From Paramicrosporidium saccamoebae (taxonomy: Eukaryota; Rozellomycota): DNA of 43,062 nucleotides. A program made the position numbers and the translations under genes. This document shows, piece by piece, positions 1 through 9,653 of this stretch. The stretch lies in NCBI GenBank assembly GCA_002794465.1, contig MTSL01000200.1, forward strand, positions 1-43,062, written 5' to 3'. Numbering within the stretch: the stretch's first letter is position 1; each line of letters starts with the position of its first letter. The notes below the pieces were generated by a model. The model ran no database searches, had not been told where the DNA came from, and was given only the letters and a program-made list of their open reading frames with translations.

Positions 1-114
1 GAGTCAGAGCCGAGGAATGAAAAGATTGGCTCCCAATGTTTAAGTATATCGAAACCGTGGTAAAACTCTCACCATGAAACAATACTATCACATCATTTTT
101 ACTTGTGTAGTAAA

Positions 115-3100
115 TTATATTTTGGATTTGGCATTGGTGGACAGTGCCTTGAGGACACGATCAAGTTTCATTGCCAACATCATATCTCCACGAACTTGGA
201 CCTTTCCCTTCATAAATGCCTGCTGCCCAGTAATCTTGCCAGCAGCAAGCTCGGCAAAGTCGCCATCCTTTACAATGATGGTGATATCGGGCCGCACCGC
301 TTTTCCTTTTCCAATCTTTCCAGGCGAATTCTTTAAGTCAATAAAGTAGGAGGTCGTCTCATTTCCCTCCTTAATGTCAAATTGGAACAGGCCATTGACT
401 TTTTTGACTTGATCCTCTTTCATTGCCGATGGAAGAGATGTGTAAACCTTTTCATATTGCGAAAATAATGCTGCAGCCTTTGACCCAGTAGCAACCGACT
501 GGGGGGCATTGGGGTACAGTTCCACAAACGCGTTTCCAATAACAATGTCATCTCGTTCCAGCACGCGAACTTGGAATGCAATCCGAGTTGGAGAAATTTT
601 CCACATTTCGGTCTGGATAGTTTCACCAGGAAACACGTGCTTTGTGAAGCGTGCTTTGATTGCCTTGAACAGGCCAGGATTATCGTCGGCAAACGCCTTG
701 AGAACATGCTGAGCGGCATGTCCGTATGAGCACAAGCCATGAAGAATTGGTTTGGAGAATCCACCCATTTGAGCAAACGCATCATCCACATGCAGTGGAT
801 TATAGTCCCCGCTGAGCCGGTAAATAGCAGCTTGATTATTGGGAATCTTTTGCTTAATCACCTTGTCTGGTTGTCTATCAGGTATGTTTGGAGTCTCCAT
901 AGACAGCTTTTGTCGCTCCCCAGAATTATTGACAGTCTTTTTCGGAGTGGCATTCCTCAGAAAGATAGTGCCCTCATTAATAGTCAGCAGGTCCCCTTGT
1001 TCGTCAAATGTCTTTAGCTGAAGCACCACAATACAGCCTTTTCCCTTTGGCAACACTTGGAGGACATTTCGCTCGGATCGGAGTTTTCCTTGAACTGGCA
1101 ATGGCTTGATCACCTCGAGGTAATGCTCGCCATGAAGAAGCATGGCAGGATTATATCCATTTGCATATTCCTCCATTTTAGTATCCATCATAATGACAAA
1201 GGCGGGGATGACGCCAAAAGTGGGGATTGCCGCAAACTCAGAGCTACCTTCATATACATATTTGAGTTCCTTCTCAGAGCATCCCACTCCCAAGTTGTAG
1301 AGCATCACATCTCTCTTGGTAAATTCAAAGGAGCTCCCACTACCAGCTGATTTTGAAGCTTTTCCCCCCGATGCCAGCATGGCAACAATGGAGGAAAATG
1401 ACTCTTGAGCATTTTTCGGATAGTCAACCTTTCCATCAAAGCTGTTAAACTTTGTCCAGTTGGCGGCAACGTCTTCCACCGAAACCGCACGACTAGTATC
1501 CAAGCGGTATCCGCCGCTCCTTTGCCAGTGAACCTGGGCAAACCATCCAGATCCAACCTCGAATACTGACCCGCAATGCTGATTGCTTTCGTGGCCCAAA
1601 AATCCCACCAGAGGAGCAACATAGTCGGGCTTGAGCATGTCCACAACTTCTTGGGGTAAAATTGTGGCAGTCATGGCAGTTCCTGCATTTGGTGCAATCA
1701 CATTGACAAGAATATTATTCCTCTTGCCTTCCTGAGCAAGACTGGTACTAAGGCCAAGGATGCCTGCCTTTGCCGTACTGTAATTTGCCTGGCCAAAGTT
1801 ACCATAGAGACCAACAGCCGATGAAGTATTAATGATCCGGCCGTAATTCTGCTTCATCATATGGGGCCAGGCTGCTTTGGTAATTTTGTATGTCCCGTAA
1901 ATGTGCACCTTGTACACTAGCTCCCAGTCTTGATCGCTCATCTTGGCGAATGACTTGTCACGCAAGATTCCAGCGTTATTGACAATCACGTCAATTCGGC
2001 CGTATTTTTTGATGATGCTTTCAATAATAGCCTCTCCATTCTCCACTGAATCGTAGTTGGCAAAGGCTTCACCCCCATGAGACTTGATTTCTTTGACTAC
2101 CAGGTCAGCCAACATGATTCCCTCTCTGTTCTTTCCCAGATCATTCACAACCACCTTGGCTCCAAGTTTCCCAAACATTAGCGCGTAGCCTTTTCCCAGC
2201 CCGCCTCCCGCACCCGTAATCAATACAACTCGGCCGTCAAACTTGAGCGGAGAAGACTCTTGATTCGGTCCCAAGGTTTTTGATTTTTTGGCCAACCCTA
2301 CCCAGTCGACGTCAGCCATTGATTTGGGATATTGTGAATTTGAGAAGGAGGTGGCTCGGCCAAGAGCATTAGCAATAGCTGCGGGGGTAAATGTGCGATC
2401 GTCTACCTTGAGGAGTGCACCAGGAGACCTCTCCCACCGCACTTTGCACGCAAACCCAGCTCCCACTTCGTATATAGAACCATTCTCTGTTGATGACTCG
2501 TGGCAGAGGAAGCCTACAAAAGGTGCCACATACTCGGGCTTTAGCTTTTCAATCAGATCCGCCGGCAAGACAGTCTCGGTGATTCTAGAGCCGGCCACTG
2601 GAGCAATAATGTTGCAATAAATATTCTTCTTGGCACCTTCCCGGGCCAACGTCTGTCCAAATCCCGCGAGCGCCATCTTTGCCGACCCATAATTAGTCTG
2701 ACCGTAATTTCCATATAGCCCGGCAGCTGACGCAGTCATGATGATGCGCCCGTACTTTTGCTTCTGAAACACATCCCACGCTGCCTTGGTGACTTTGTAG
2801 GCTCCATGGACATGCACTTTGTACACTAAATCCCAGTCCTGATCGCTCATCTTTACAAACGACTTGTCGCGCAGAATTCTAACATTAGACCCAAGTAAGG
2901 ATGTACCCTGCATTATTGACTAAAATGTCAAGCCGACCAAAGTCACGAATCGCCTGCTCGACGATACGGTCTCCATCTTCTACAGAATCGTAGTTGGGCA
3001 CGGCCTTGCCGCCAGCATCAGTAATCTCCTTGACAACAATGTCGGCAGCGCGGTGTGAAGCGCCCTCCCCGGAACGAGAGCCTCCCAAATCGTTGACAAC

Positions 3101-3237
3101 AACAGCGCAGCCACGCGACGCAAGCAGCAAAGCATAGGCCTTCCCAAGTCCTACTCATCTACTTAAAGTCTATTAGACATACCTCCGCCAGCACCGGTCA
3201 CGATGGCCACTCGTCCATTGAATCGGAGTTTGTCCAT
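115..3237 (-). CDS. FOX2: Peroxisomal multifunctional beta-oxidation enzyme type 2 (two SDR domains, hydratase 2, SCP2)
   Basis: Performs the hydration and (3R)-hydroxyacyl-CoA dehydrogenation steps of peroxisomal beta-oxidation. The spliced model has introns at 3151-3182 (32 nt) and 2879-2906 (28 nt) and encodes 1020 residues. SDR domain 1 has a GAGGGLG nucleotide motif at the N-terminus and catalytic S150/Y163/K167. SDR domain 2 starts near residue 315, with a second GAGGGLG and Y466/K470. A MaoC-type hydratase follows, with GDYNPLHVD around residues 790-798. An SCP2 sterol-carrier domain occupies roughly the last 110 residues. The chain ends in SKI, a plausible peroxisomal targeting signal 1. 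From memory, yeast Fox2 lacks SCP2 and the animal enzyme has one SDR domain, so this architecture combines both layouts. The start codon precedes the first Rossmann strand directly. Identification is firm. Confidence 0.95.
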
Positions 3238-3585
3238 GCTTAATAACAAGGTTAGCGGATTAATGCGGACTTAATCAATTTCGTGTTTATTAAATTTATA
3301 TGTAGGTACGAGAGTGCGGGGACGCGGGAGTGCGGAAATATGAGTAGATTTGCATGTGGTATAAGGACTCTTCTACCTATATTCGGGAACTATTACCGCA
3401 CTAGCAATTGTCATCCCACTACTTTACAGATCAAAAGCCCCAATAAAGGGTCTTTATTACAGACACTAATTAAGCCAGACATCAGGCGTCAGAATCATCT
3501 AATCGGCTTCATCCCACCCCATCATTATCACACTGGACGAGTTGGTAAATGCATTCCGCGTTTATTAAACTTATGTATGGAGAAC
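3238..3585. other. Intergenic region between RACK1 stop and FOX2 start
   Basis: No gene is supported here. The stretch must hold the 3' end of RACK1 and the promoter of FOX2, both on the minus strand. At 3442-3458 there is a perfect inverted repeat, AATAAAG-GGT-CTTTATT, which places AATAAA on both strands and could help end the RACK1 transcript. A long plus-strand open frame crossing this region and RACK1 is antisense to RACK1 and has no family resemblance. Confidence 0.6.
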
Positions 3586-4723
3586 TTAGGCAGGGGTACG
3601 AGAGGTAACTTGCCAGACGCGAATCTTGCCGTCAGTGTATCCAGAGAACAGGGTGGAACCATCAGCCGACCAGGCAAGGGACACACAGTGGGGAGTCTTT
3701 CCACTCTTGACAACGGGGAACTCGGGGCGGAGATCATCAACAATGGTCTTGCTGAGGAGATCCCAGATCTTGATCGAGGTCTCAGTGGCAGCGCAGAGCC
3801 AGTAGCGGTTGGGGCTGAAGATGAGGGTGTGGATGATATCACCGGCCTCCAGAGAGTAGAGATGCTTGGGGTCATTGAGATCCCAGAGCATGACAGTGCC
3901 GTCCTTGCCACCAGAGGCGCAGAGGGTTCCATCGGGGGAGACACCAACAGTGTTGACGTATCCAGCATGGCCAATGTGATTGACGCTCAACGTGGGGTAC
4001 TCAGTCTTCAAGTCCCAGACCTTGACCATCTTGTCCCAACCGCAGGACACAACGAGCGGGTGCTCAGTGTCGGGGGAGAAACGGACAGCCGAGACCCACT
4101 CGGTATGGCCGAGGTTGGTGCGACCGGGTCCAGTGACGGCAAAATCGCCCCTCAAGTCTCCACGGGTGTTCCAGACCTTGATGGTCTTGTCGCGGGAGCC
4201 AGAGACGATCAGACGGTTGTCGGGCGAGAAGGCAGCGGACATGACGTCGTTGGTGTGACCAATGAAGGTGGCCTCGGTCTTGCCGGTGGCCAAGTTCCAG
4301 AGACGCATAGTCTTATCCCAAGAACAGGTGAGGGCGAAACGTCCATCATGGGACAAGCTGACATCACTGACAAAGTGGTTGTGGCCACGGAGAGACTTTT
4401 TGGCGATACCATAGTTCTCGCGATTGGCAGGGAGGTCCCAAACGATAGCCGACTTGTCTAAAACATTGATTAGCACCAGTTTTGCGATTCAAAATGGGGA
4501 AAAGGCATAGCGCCTTGATGGATGGATGGCTGGCCCCCGGGTGCATACCCCACCAGTCATTATCCATCCATTAAAGAAAGTAGAATCGATACGTACCGCG
4601 CGAGGCAGAGACGATAAAGTTCTTGGTCGCGTCAGCGGGCGCGGCAATGGAGGTGACAGCGTCCTTGTGACCCTCGAGGGTGGCACACAAGACAACCTGA
4701 ACGTTCGTGGCTGAAGAGTCCAT
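3586..4723 (-). CDS. RACK1: RACK1 / Asc1-type Gbeta-like ribosomal scaffold protein
   Basis: A seven-blade WD40 protein that sits on the 40S subunit near the mRNA exit and scaffolds signalling. The spliced product is 332 residues, close to the usual 315-320. Repeats carry the GH...WD pattern ([39 protein letters not shown] and so on). The single intron, 4458-4596, is 139 nt, while every other intron in the window is 28-37 nt. It splits the Asp codon of the SASRD motif. The start MDSSATNV lies 13 residues before the first LEGH. Codon choice is C/G-rich, as expected of a very highly expressed gene, which also explains the long open antisense frame. Confidence 0.95.
4458..4596 (-). other. Oversized, strongly structured intron of RACK1
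   Basis: The donor is GTACGT, the acceptor TTTTAG, with a CTAAT branch-point-like motif 11 nt before the acceptor. Between them lies an inverted repeat: nine bases TGGATGGAT pair with ATCCATCCA, then CTGG pairs with CCAG, enclosing a GGG/CCC mini-hairpin. Folding would bring donor and branch point close together. I found no box C (RUGAUGA) plus box D (CUGA) pair and no H/ACA signature, so no snoRNA is called. Confidence 0.75.
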
Positions 4724-5135
4724 AACGGCTTCGAGGGGGTGACCAGGGAGGGGGTCCTATTAATTGACATGCTGAATGCGGGTCACTAGTCAAATATATT
4801 TATAAACTCCTGTGCATCGATGGGCGGTGAACATTCCAGTCCTGTAACTAATTCTTCTTGGTAAAAAGCTCAGCAGCCTCTAAAACGACGTGAGTCCGGA
4901 AACATTTATGGTACTGACTTCACCCTGCTTGCCCTCGGACCATTTGGCGGACTTTAAGCCCATTTCTCCTCGCTTTATAGCTGCCGTACGATGTGGTTCT
5001 TTCAGAGCATGTCGCACCAGTCTAGAGCACATCTCTAAATATTGCACGTACCTAGTGGTGAGTGTGCAGAAATGGATTACGACAGTCCTGCGTTACGCCA
5101 AGCCGCAGACGACATTATAATCGACAGTTAACGAT
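4724..5135. other. Intergenic region with a possible tiny spliced gene on the plus strand
   Basis: An AT-rich TATA-like stretch lies at about 4794-4806. Fourteen bases downstream an ATG at 4820 opens MGGEHSSP. A candidate 30-nt intron at 4844-4873 (GT, CTAAT, CAG) then allows QPLKRRESGNIYGTDFT and onward until a stop at 4955. A further open stretch reading MDYDSPALRQAADD lies before 5130. I cannot join these with certainty and recognise no family. The same TATA-like stretch could equally serve RACK1 on the other strand. Confidence 0.2.
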
Positions 5136-6165
5136 TTAATGCATTAAAAGCCCTTTGTGATCCGGTAGAACCGGAATGATCTTTCCGGAGCTCAGTCCTA
5201 GTTGTGCAGTGGCTGCTTCCAGGTCCTGAAGTAGCGTCGGCTTGCACTGTGATTTTCTGTAAATTGCAAGCACAGACGGCCCGGAACCAGAGATGCAGAA
5301 GCCAACTAATCCAGAAAAGTTCTCAATGGGCAAGGACAGGAATAGCTTCGTATCTGGGACCTTTATAGCGGTTATATAAATGCGATGATGGTACGAGTTC
5401 GGTTCTGAAGGGCTGATGTAATTCATCCCGAAGACAACAGGACAATAGCTCAAAGTTCTTTGATAGTAAACAAGCGATTAGTCCGGCAACTCTGGAAATG
5501 CTTCGGACCTACAGTCATGAATGCTCAAGAATGCATACTGCGGGGGCTCGATCATACGAGTGGGGAAGGATACTTCTTGCGCTTTGTGTCGAGAGCTCAC
5601 ACTCTGGGATCCACATCAGCAAGCCCAATTCGTCTGGCCAGGGAAATGAGATCCGGCTCGGCACTTCTGGACCATCGGAGACAATAATGTTAAATCCACC
5701 AAACAGTGCTGGGGCCGTATTGTCGTAATGACCATCGATTATAGAGGCGTATTTGAGAAGGGCATCTTTGGAAAGTGAAATTCCGATCAGTTTGGCACCG
5801 AGAGCTATGCCGGCCACAGCGGCAGCCGCTGATGAGCCTAATCCCTTCCCGATAGGAATATCATTTTCGACGTCAATGTTTAGCGACTGCCCAGGCTGTA
5901 GGAGTGGCTTTTTGTGCAACTGTGTATATTTCTCGGCAATCTTAATGATTGGATTTTCGTGGTTCAATGGAATTCGCTGAGGGAGCGTCCCGTAAACATC
6001 ACGCAATATAATGCCACCCGGCTCTGGGAACAACTGACACTTAAGCACCAACTTTAGCGAGATTGCCAGACCAAGACAGTCAAATCCTGGCCCAATATTT
6101 GCCGATGAGGCAGGAACGGAGATGACAAATGGCGTGATGTTGATTGTTTCTCCAACGCCACTCAT
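5136..6165 (-). CDS. THR1: Homoserine kinase (GHMP kinase)
   Basis: Phosphorylates homoserine to O-phosphohomoserine, the penultimate step of threonine synthesis. The spliced product is 321 residues; yeast Thr1 is about 357. The GHMP phosphate-binding motif PIGKGLGSSAAAA is at residues 104-116 and SANIGPGFDCLG is near the N-terminus. Introns at 5509-5538 (30 nt) and 5361-5394 (34 nt) restore DELHQPFRTELVP, the conserved substrate-loop region, and then FCISGSGPSVLAI. Without these introns the gene looks frameshifted twice. The first ATG in frame is 6165. The start lies 35 bp from that of NOP16 on the other strand. Together with HOM3 in this window it indicates endogenous threonine synthesis. 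Confidence 0.93.
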
Positions 6166-6200
6166 AACACTTTCCCGCACAACCAGGGGTATACGTAGTC

Positions 6201-6743
6201 ATGACCAACCCAAGACAACGCCGTAAGACCAGAAATCCCAACAGCAAGGTTTCTCGGAAACCCAAAGTGGTCAAAGAAACATATACTGTCGACCCGACTC
6301 TACAAAGACACTGGGATAAGAGCAAGACCCTGGAACAGAATTTTCGACGTGTCGGCCTCAGCAACCGCATCAACGGCGATATCGGGAAGCGAGCGACTCA
6401 GCGGAAGATGGAGGACTGGAACTGGAAGAGACGAGAAATGGTGGTGGGTGGCGAGCTCAAAGGTTTTGATTCAGAAGAGGAGATATTTCAAGAGCTGGAG
6501 GGGATTTTTCGCAAAGAGAGTGCCGAGCCTACGCAGGCAGTGCTAGATTTAGAGACAAAGGCCCAAGAGCTAGCTCTGAAGGTTGTTCCCCATGAAAGAA
6601 TTTTGTCTGAATATGAACGGTCGTATATATCTAACCTCACTTCCAAATATGGAAGTAATTATGACCGGATGTTTATGGATATTAAGCTTAATGTACGCCA
6701 GCTCACGGCTAACCAGCTGCAGAGAATGGCCGAAAAATTATAA
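6201..6743 (+). CDS. NOP16: Nop16-like 60S ribosome biogenesis factor
   Basis: Nop16 is a nucleolar protein of 66S pre-ribosomes. The product is 180 residues, unspliced, and starts with the basic RQRRKTRNP tract typical of the family. The N-terminal half contains HWDKSKTLEQNFRRVGL, matching the conserved WDK..TL.QN...LGL block. The C-terminus has KYGSNYDRMFMDIKLN followed by QLTANQLQRM, the family's closing motif. It is divergent from THR1 (35 bp between start codons) and convergent with CET1 (22 bp between stop codons), so its transcript probably overlaps both neighbours. Confidence 0.88.
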   Translation: MTNPRQRRKTRNPNSKVSRKPKVVKETYTVDPTLQRHWDKSKTLEQNFRRVGLSNRINGDIGKRATQRKMEDWNWKRREMVVGGELKGFDSEEEIFQELEGIFRKESAEPTQAVLDLETKAQELALKVVPHERILSEYERSYISNLTSKYGSNYDRMFMDIKLNVRQLTANQLQRMAEKL

Positions 6744-6765
6744 GTTTAGCGATTTGCAAAATAAA

Positions 6766-7619
6766 TTATTGTGTAGAGGCATAGCGGGCGATATCCAGGA
6801 TGTTTGAAATGAAACGTGCCGGTAGACGGGGATCGGCCATTTGTTGCTGGGAATGGACAAGCTCGACCTCTAGCTCGTGCAGCGTTCTACTTCCTCCTGA
6901 TGCCTGTTGTAGTTAGACTCACCGCCTGATCTGTATGTACCTCTTGTTGCCGAACCTGGGTGAGGTCGACTTTGACAAAATTGTCAAACACGTACGATAT
7001 GCGGTCCTTTCTTCTCTCTGATTGTTTCATCCAGTCAACGATCTGCGCTTCCTCCGTTATCGGCATCTTTGTCTCAGTGTTGATTGAGACACGAATGTCA
7101 AGTGGAGAGGCGGGGCAGTGGATGGGGAGGTCTGCGACCTTTCTCTTCTCCATCACTTCGAGAATGCGGCCTTGCTGATCCCTGGAAACGCGGACCTTTT
7201 TTCGAGCGGGTGTCGTGTATACAGTGTCCACTGACTTGTCATGCCTATAGGTCCAATGTGCTGTCTATGCAATGAGGATATTATGGGATTCTACATTTCC
7301 AGAAACGCGCTTGTTCAGTAATCCGTTGAAAAAACGGTGCTGCTCAATAGACAAGTCGGACTCGAAACGATGCCAATCTCCACCTCTCAAGACTAGAGAC
7401 TCAATCACCACGAAACTTTGTACCGCAAGTGTTGAGCACGGGCAACGACACGCGTTCATTTGTGCCTCGATCGATGCATGTGCCAAATTTCGCCTCCACC
7501 TCGTAATTTAACCCTTCGTCAATGATGAACCGCTCAAGAAATGACTGAATGTGTCCCTGAATCTCATCCAGCTCATTCACAACCACGGCCGCCCCAAAGA
7601 GTGTCTCCTCCAATGGCAT
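6766..7619 (-). CDS. CET1: mRNA 5'-triphosphatase (Cet1-type capping enzyme beta subunit)
   Basis: Removes the gamma-phosphate from nascent mRNA before guanylylation. It belongs to the metal-dependent triphosphate tunnel family used by fungi, microsporidia and some protists, not the cysteine-phosphatase type of animals. Introns are at 7393-7423 (31 nt), 7265-7294 (30 nt) and 6904-6940 (37 nt). The 251-residue product keeps the two glutamate strands that bind metal, YEVEAKFG (residues 39-46) and HELEVEL near the C-terminus, plus RFESDLS. It is a catalytic core only, much shorter than yeast Cet1 (549) and nearer the microsporidian size. The third intron could also be read as 19 nt with the same frame; 37 nt fits the other introns better. 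Confidence 0.9.
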
Positions 7620-7711
7620 TAAAGATATTTAAATCGATTTACCGTTGAGTGAGAGAATAAAGAGTCTGTCGAATAACGAGGATAGGTTTTTATTAAAGCG
7701 CGTGGTACCTT

Positions 7712-7947
7712 TGTCGCGTAGTGAGGATGGTACCACGGACTCTGTCAGGCGGAAAGAGACGAGATGGAACGAGAAGAGAACTTATTCAGCTAATCCAACG
7801 ACCCTTTTATAGTCTCACAAATAACGTAGTAGTCCTAAAATGATATAGATCTCATTATCCTTCATCGATTGTCCCGATTACCTCTTCTCCAAACTAGGGA
7901 ACTATCCTTAAATATCCAACTAATCGATCCTCTACCTCTACGTCACA
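7712..7947 (-). mobile_element. Solo LTR, copy 1 (inverted relative to copy 2)
   Basis: This 236-bp element matches 22883-23084 in the opposite orientation over its full length, apart from about 34 bp of extra sequence near the middle. Read on the minus strand it begins TGTGACGTAG and ends CTACGCGACA, the TG...CA ends of an LTR. It is flanked by a perfect 4-bp duplication CCTT (7708-7711 and 7948-7951). Internally it carries a TATA box (ACTATAAAAGG). No internal retrotransposon genes are present, so it is probably a recombination remnant. A short DNA transposon with 10-bp imperfect terminal inverted repeats is the alternative. Confidence 0.85.
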
Positions 7948-8077
7948 CCTTTATAGACCGTCATCCTCGAAGTGACCGGATTGGTACCGTCAATCATAAG
8001 CGGATACTGCTTAGTAGAGGTTTTATTACTTGTGGATTTATGCATCAGAGAAAAAGGGCCCTTATTTCAAGTACAGC

Positions 8078-8188
8078 GCTCATGTAGATCCATCGCTCTG
8101 TCACAGACTCTAAGCTCATATGGATTTATCAGTTTCCACTACAAACGCAAAGCTCGTATAGATCCCTCGGTTGTCACTACAGAACAAA
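8078..8188. repeat. Degenerate tandem repeat, three units of 36-38 bp
   Basis: Units start at about 8078, 8114 and 8152 and share GCTCRTRTRGAT followed by a CACTACA-like segment. They are diverged and intergenic, and lie 46 bp upstream (on the plus strand) of the RING gene's stop. No function is evident. Confidence 0.55.
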
Positions 8189-8241
8189 TATCTCATTGAG
8201 AGTGTATTTACGGATTACGAATCAAAAACATCAATCATATT

Positions 8242-9471
8242 CTAAGCAGATCGTTGAGAACGAAACGAAGCTGCCAGTTCCCTACACGCTCTATAGTCCT
8301 CATCATTAATATCGGGTATCGGCGCCCGCATGCTCCGTGGAGATGTTGTCCGTTGAAGCAAGGGCTCCGTGTCCGAAGGCACCGGTGACATGGTTTGGAA
8401 GGCTGAGCTGTTCCAAGTCTCCTCGGTGGAACTGCCATCATTTCCGGGCAGGATTGGGATTATGACCGGAGGAGGATAATTTGTCACGGCCTGTTCATTC
8501 GGACAAGAATCTTGCTTGCAAATGGGACAGGTGCGTTTCCTAGTTAGCAGCCATGGGTCAATGCATTCAATATGGAATTCGTGTTTGCACGGAAGTTTTC
8601 TGAGATCGTCGCCGTCTTCAAAGTCATCCAGACAGATGGCACAGACATCAGGATCATTTTCGCTCATTTGAGAAAGTAGAAAGGACTTTGTTGGTAGATT
8701 GTGGACGACATGGTAGGGTGCTGGGGTGTCTAAGGGACTTGTACGAAAAGCTTCATCTCCCCAATCTCCATCTGTCATCCTGCACCGCCATAGAATGTAC
8801 AAAAATAATCCCAATAGAGCGGGAATAACTAGGATTGTGGCTAGCATATCAAGGATAGGCCAATCGCTGAACTCGTCGGGGAAGATTCTGACAGCGAGGG
8901 CAGGTATGTTCTCGAATTTGTTCGTCGTATCCAGAGTATTCTTTGGCCACCCGAGAGCATCAAAACTGTGATACTGGAAGTAGGACGCTAGTCTTTCCAT
9001 TGCCTGGTATTTTAGATCTCGATACTCCCATTGCATGATGAACGCAGAGGAGATTACAATGTCCGAGGTGTCGTTGGGTCCAAACATTTTGATCAGACCG
9101 CCCTTTGTATTGTCTCCAACTATCACGGCACTGGCTCCGCTACTCTGCATTGCCCTCACTTTGTCGGTAAATGTGCATTTTCCACGCTCCACCAAGGCGA
9201 TCCATGGTAGCGGGGGTGCGTTCTTGCCATGTGCCTTTAGTAATGCCTGGAAAAAGGTTGATTTTTCAAAGTCGGCTTGCTTCAGAGGTTCGCAGCCCCA
9301 CTGGTCGTCGCCACGGAGGAACTCGACCGGTACGAGGTAGCCGCTCATCCCGGCGACGGGAAAGAGGGGCCCGAAGTTGGCAGTGCGGTCGGGGTAGTGC
9401 TCTTCAGTGGAGATGACCTCGATGACTGCAGTGACGAGGGGGAGAGCAGCAAGAAATTTAACCGGCTGCAT
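8242..9471 (-). CDS. PA-TM-RING type E3 ubiquitin ligase (RNF13/GRAIL-like)
   Basis: A single-pass endomembrane ubiquitin ligase of 409 residues, unspliced. It begins with a signal peptide (residues 1-20, hydrophobic LAALPLVTAVIEV). A lumenal protease-associated domain follows, with ALVERGKCTFTDKVRAMQ at 92-109 and SGASAVIVGD at 111-120. The transmembrane segment is at 205-228. A cytosolic RING-H2 finger spans 277-318 (CAIC...CKHEFH..C...W....TCPIC). The tail is Pro/Ser/Thr-rich. The family ubiquitinates cargo in endosomal or vacuolar membranes; the substrate is unknown here. CCAAT boxes lie upstream at 9598-9602 and, inverted, at 9563-9567. Confidence 0.92.
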   Translation of the reverse strand: MQPVKFLAALPLVTAVIEVISTEEHYPDRTANFGPLFPVAGMSGYLVPVEFLRGDDQWGCEPLKQADFEKSTFFQALLKAHGKNAPPLPWIALVERGKCTFTDKVRAMQSSGASAVIVGDNTKGGLIKMFGPNDTSDIVISSAFIMQWEYRDLKYQAMERLASYFQYHSFDALGWPKNTLDTTNKFENIPALAVRIFPDEFSDWPILDMLATILVIPALLGLFLYILWRCRMTDGDWGDEAFRTSPLDTPAPYHVVHNLPTKSFLLSQMSENDPDVCAICLDDFEDGDDLRKLPCKHEFHIECIDPWLLTRKRTCPICKQDSCPNEQAVTNYPPPVIIPILPGNDGSSTEETWNSSAFQTMSPVPSDTEPLLQRTTSPRSMRAPIPDINDEDYRACRELAASFRSQRSA

Positions 9472-9653
9472 TTGGGGGGCGGGGGAGGCCCAATGCTGGT
9501 ATCAAGGGTTATGCGGAGCAACCGTCTGCGCCTATTTAGACAACAATCGAAGCGGAAGTCTTATTGGCCAGTGTCTTGCGGTCAGTATCTAATTCAGCCA
9601 ATCAAGTTTTCCTTGGGATACATTATTTTTATATTAAAGTTACTATTACGGGA

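Larger units (their letters stand above)
7620..8241. other. Gene-free spacer with solo LTR and degenerate repeats
   Basis: This 622-bp stretch between CET1 and the RING gene holds no credible coding region. It contains a solo LTR (7712-7947) and three degenerate 36-38-bp tandem units (about 8078-8188). The promoter of CET1 is presumably at its left end. Confidence 0.7.

Noticed and set aside
3283-4461. Long (392-codon) plus-strand open frame overlapping RACK1
   Set aside because: It is antisense to a well-conserved WD40 gene with biased codon use, and the translation has no domain features. The openness is a by-product of the codon bias.
4458-4596. snoRNA inside the RACK1 intron
   Set aside because: No paired C and D boxes and no H/ACA hinge or ACA box could be found in the intron sequence.
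5361-5538. Homoserine kinase looks like a frameshifted pseudogene
   Set aside because: Two introns of 30 and 34 nt with GT and AG ends restore the conserved DELHQPFR region and overall frame, so the gene is intact.
6904-6922. A 19-nt intron in CET1 (and a 16-nt one in ChAPs at 25040-25055)
   Set aside because: In both cases an alternative donor gives 37 nt or 28 nt in the same frame, matching the other introns. Intron lengths below 20 nt are not needed.
7620-8241. Small open frames of 70-80 codons in the spacer near the LTR
   Set aside because: They overlap the LTR and degenerate repeats, have low-complexity or random composition, and no start context or homology.
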